Positions 62,082-64,000 of a stretch of DNA of 64,000 bases are shown piece by piece. This stretch comes from Gp6-AA40 sp035711805 (GTDB lineage: Bacteria; Acidobacteriota; Vicinamibacteria; Vicinamibacterales; UBA2999), in contig DASTBV010000167.1 in assembly GCA_035711805.1 (NCBI GenBank), forward strand, positions 1-64,000, read 5' to 3'. The notes under the pieces were generated by a model. The model did not search any database. It worked only from the letters and a program-made list of their open reading frames with translations, and was not told the origin of the DNA. Position numbers and translations under genes: made by a program. Position 1 is the first letter of the stretch; each line of letters opens with the position of its first letter.

Positions 62082-63093
62082 GGTGCGTAACTGTAGATCG
62101 GTGCCTTCCCGGACGGATGGGGCTCGCTATCGCATTTTTCAAATGCGCCGAGCGCGGATTTCGTGGGGCGAGCCTTGCAGGCTCGCCTCGCGAACCCGCA
62201 GGGTTCGCGCCACGGGAGTGAAATCCGCGCGAGGCAAGGGCGCCCTCGGCAAGGGACGACCATCGCCAGCCTGTGCCGGAGGACGCGATACGTCCGAGCG
62301 CCGGGAACGGCAGGTGCGAGGCCATCACCAGCGTGCCGCCGGCCTCCGCGCCGGCCAGCACCCGCTGGCGCGTGGCAACCATGTGCACGGGGCTATGGTC
62401 GAAAACGGCGACGGCGTCCGGGTACTCGATGTCGAGCGGATGCAGGACGGTGTCGGCGAGGAACAGCAGTCGCTCCCCGTCCGATTCGATCTGAAGAGCC
62501 ATGTGTCCCGGCGTATGTCCGGGCGTGGCCAGCGCGGAGACACCGGGAGCGATCGGCCCGTCTCCCGTGATCAAGTCGAGCTGCGGTCGGATCGGCGGCA
62601 GGTTTCGCCAGGCGGTCGCGCGCACGAGTTGTTTCAACCAATCTGCGGCCGGCAGCTCGTCGAGAGAAGGGCCGGAGTCCCAGTACTCCCATTCCTGTCG
62701 CATCATCACGTGACGTGCCGCCGGGAACGCGAGCCGTCCGCTGTCATCGAGGTTCCCGCCTATGTGATCGGGATGACCGTGCGACAGAACGACGATGTCG
62801 ATGTCCGAACGGTCGATCCCCGCCTGCCGGAGGAGGCCGGGCAGGCGCCCTGTGGTCGGGCCGAATCCTGCGGCACCGGTATCGACGAGCATCCGGTGCC
62901 GGCCTGTATCGACATACAGGCAGATGTAGGGGACCTCAATCGTCTCGACCGGTTGTCCGGAACCAAGCCGAGGTTCGTACTGTTCCCTCGGGAGATTCGA
63001 GAAAAACAGCTCCGGCGGATATCGGAACGTTCCGTCCAGCAGGGCAAGACATCGGAAGCGGCCGACTCGAAACTCAAACGTGTCTCTGTTCAC
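61417..63093 (-). CDS. Metallo-beta-lactamase-fold hydrolase with run-on C-terminus
   Basis: From GTG 63093 the first 275 or so residues (to about 62270) are a complete MBL-fold protein: FRVGRFRCLALLDGTF, DTGAAGFGPTTG, the metal motif LSHGHPDHIGGN, PGHTPGHM, LFLADTVLH and a natural-looking end VMASHLPFPALGRI. The fold is that of AHL-lactonase-like or related hydrolases; substrate unknown. Instead of stopping there, the frame continues through a family B palindrome pair and 665 bases into the MHS transporter gene, ending at 61417 (558 residues). The extension is low-quality sequence with no homology, so the stop was lost, probably with the repeat insertion or a frameshift. Confidence 0.75.
   Translation of the reverse strand: MNRDTFEFRVGRFRCLALLDGTFRYPPELFFSNLPREQYEPRLGSGQPVETIEVPYICLYVDTGRHRMLVDTGAAGFGPTTGRLPGLLRQAGIDRSDIDIVVLSHGHPDHIGGNLDDSGRLAFPAARHVMMRQEWEYWDSGPSLDELPAADWLKQLVRATAWRNLPPIRPQLDLITGDGPIAPGVSALATPGHTPGHMALQIESDGERLLFLADTVLHPLDIEYPDAVAVFDHSPVHMVATRQRVLAGAEAGGTLVMASHLPFPALGRIASSGTGWRWSSLAEGALASRGFHSRGANPAGSRGEPARLAPRNPRSAHLKNAIASPIRPGRHRSTVTHHAHPVVPVERRGPAGGAADESGRRRCRRQLSRVLRLPGVHVLRGDDRRRVLPGRFPDRQTPRSTGNIRGRVRDAAAGRSDHRSVCGSRRPPRRVDAHASVDVGRLADDRPDAVLRADRDRGTGPARPRAAHSGILVRRRSRSGDDVSARGRTAGEARRADGVAGLQPTDRRDRGRRYRVDPCRDAHARCTVCLGLADSLPARRVDRAGCVLHPAAAARNHR
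62167..62209. repeat. Family B palindrome pair, locus 7 (at the 3' end of the MBL gene)
   Basis: GGCGAGCC (62167-62174), loop TTGCA, GGCTCGCC (62180-62187); then CGCGAACCC (62189-62197), loop GCA, GGGTTCGCG (62201-62209). GTGG precedes and CCAC follows. The pair lies within the run-on reading frame of the MBL gene. Confidence 0.85.
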
Positions 63094-63113
63094 CGCCCCT
63101 GCTCCCCGCGAGG

Positions 63114-64000
63114 TCACGAATGCGAGGCCGCCGCGAGCCCCAGCCGCTGGATCAGCTGTTGAAATCGAAGATGGCTGCGGAGCGGCGCCAGCTTCGGGTC
63201 GACCATGCTGAACAGAAGCCAGGGACATCGATCGTCGAAGGCCTGTTCCAAACGGTCCAGCGCTCCGTCGAGGTCGCCTAAACGAATGAGAATCGCCGCC
63301 ACGAACACTTGTGACACGTACCTGGTGTCTGCCAGACGCGTCAACTCACCGAGAACCTTCCGGGCGCGCTCGGCGTCGTTCGTGGCCGCGTGCACCAGGC
63401 CGATCGCCGCCACCACGGCCGTGCTGCGGTCGGACAGCCGCTCAGCTTCGGTCAACGCATCCGCCGCCTCGTCGAATCTCCCGCACTGCGCGAGTGCAAG
63501 CCCGAGATACCAGTGCGTGGGATAGAAATACGCGTCGAGATCGATCGTCCGGCGATACTGCCCGACCGCGCGATCGAAGCGGCCACTGTAGTAGTCGATA
63601 AAGCCGACCGCAGCGTTGATGTTCAGGGCGATTGGATCCGAGACGAGCGCGCGGCGAATCTGTTCACCGGCCTCCTCGAATCGCCCGGTGGCGACGAGAT
63701 GCTCGGCGAGCGCCTGCCGGGCCCGCGAGTAGTCGGGATCGTCGGCGATGGCCGCGTGAAGCTCGGCTTCGGCGGCTGACAGATCGTGGTCGAGATGTGT
63801 CTTCGTCCAGGCGAGGACCGTCCGCGCTTCTGCCACCGTCGGATCGATGGCGAGGGCCTGCTGCGCGGCCAGCCGTGCCTTCGGCCAGGCGTCGCGCGGA
63901 CGCATGTGACCGTAGTAGGCCAGCGGCACATAGCATTCGGCCAGCCCAGCGTAGGCGGGCGCGTACGCCGGCGCGATTGCTATCGCGTCCTGATAATGCC
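63114..64000 (-). CDS. TPR-repeat protein, C-terminal part (5' end beyond the window)
   Basis: The frame is open to the window edge; 295 codons are visible. It consists of tandem tetratricopeptide repeats: YQDAIAIAPAYAPAYAGLAECY, ARLAAQQALAIDPTVAEARTVLAW, ARQALAEHLVATGRFEEAGEQIRRAL, GRFDRAVGQYRRTIDLDAYFYPTHWYLGLALAQ. This is the usual C-terminal half of acidobacterial proteins that start with a Ser/Thr kinase or a winged-helix (CadC-type) domain, where AGLAECYVPLAYYG is a common segment. Which of these it is lies outside the window. It ends 20 bases before the MBL gene start on the same strand. Confidence 0.88.
   Translation of the reverse strand, partial: HYQDAIAIAPAYAPAYAGLAECYVPLAYYGHMRPRDAWPKARLAAQQALAIDPTVAEARTVLAWTKTHLDHDLSAAEAELHAAIADDPDYSRARQALAEHLVATGRFEEAGEQIRRALVSDPIALNINAAVGFIDYYSGRFDRAVGQYRRTIDLDAYFYPTHWYLGLALAQCGRFDEAADALTEAERLSDRSTAVVAAIGLVHAATNDAERARKVLGELTRLADTRYVSQVFVAAILIRLGDLDGALDRLEQAFDDRCPWLLFSMVDPKLAPLRSHLRFQQLIQRLGLAAASHS

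Noticed and set aside
62024..62263. Small open frame covering the family B repeat near 62.2 kb
   Set aside because: Arg/Pro-rich product across a repeat and the transporter start; no ribosome binding site or homology.

Overview
The window is high-GC, densely coded DNA from what looks like a soil-type member of Acidobacteriota, possibly class Vicinamibacteria. This assignment is inferred from gene content: a TIGR03435 secreted protein, two Ser/Thr kinase/beta-propeller receptors plus a broken third, two sets of secreted ankyrin + DUF1587/1592/1588/1585 cytochrome-like + DUF1552 proteins, a PEP-CTERM protein and many secreted proteins of unknown function. No phage, plasmid, CRISPR or transposase gene was seen. 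The only RNA gene recognised is tRNA-Gln(CTG) at the left edge.

Layout. 1-5.6 kb: tRNA-Gln, a translation-factor ABC-F ATPase divergent from an S1-domain RNA-binding protein, a TIGR03435 protein with a palindromic operator, and a complete ECF41 unit (sigma factor with its CMD/AhpD-like partner and a perfect match to the ECF41 promoter). 5.8-10.2 kb: secreted proteins (PEP-CTERM, DUF4159, a matrixin-like protein with QExxH instead of HExxH, an NHL propeller, a metallophosphatase) and a frameshifted gene remnant. 10.2-16.6 kb: an RsuA/RluB-type pseudouridine synthase and a tripartite RND efflux operon. 16.7-24.1 kb: a zinc-type (MDR) oxidoreductase divergent from a formate dehydrogenase operon (two unknown small proteins, Mo/W catalytic subunit with Cys at the Sec site, four-cluster ferredoxin, NrfD-type membrane subunit, FdhE). 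24.2-30.3 kb: a two-domain MBL protein, a secreted orphan family, a hybrid histidine kinase and an MFS carrier.

30.4-36.5 kb and 45.7-52.0 kb hold two copies of an undescribed secreted module (ankyrin + CxxCH multi-DUF protein + Tat-exported DUF1552 protein) with the ankyrin gene on opposite sides. Between them lie a B12-binding radical SAM protein, a small barrel, two convergent Ser/Thr kinases and an SMP-30 protein. 52.0-56.9 kb is a signalling pair: a PAS-GAF-PAS hybrid kinase overlapping a REC-degenerate AAA-Ser/Thr kinase fusion. 57-64 kb: a PpiC-type lipoprotein, a kinase with an internal in-frame deletion, a conserved orphan, a DUF523 (TudS-like) protein, a cytochrome c, an MHS transporter, an MBL gene that has lost its stop, and the TPR part of a protein cut by the window edge.

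Two families of short palindromes are scattered through the window. Family A (four copies) is invariant; family B (seven loci, eleven hairpins) keeps its loop but changes its stem by compensatory substitutions, and at three loci lies inside or extends reading frames. Longer inverted repeats, a G-rich heptamer array and a nested cruciform at 26.85-27.17 kb add to this. Several genes have a TAnAAT-like box only 6-11 bases before the start codon and no Shine-Dalgarno sequence, suggesting leaderless transcription.
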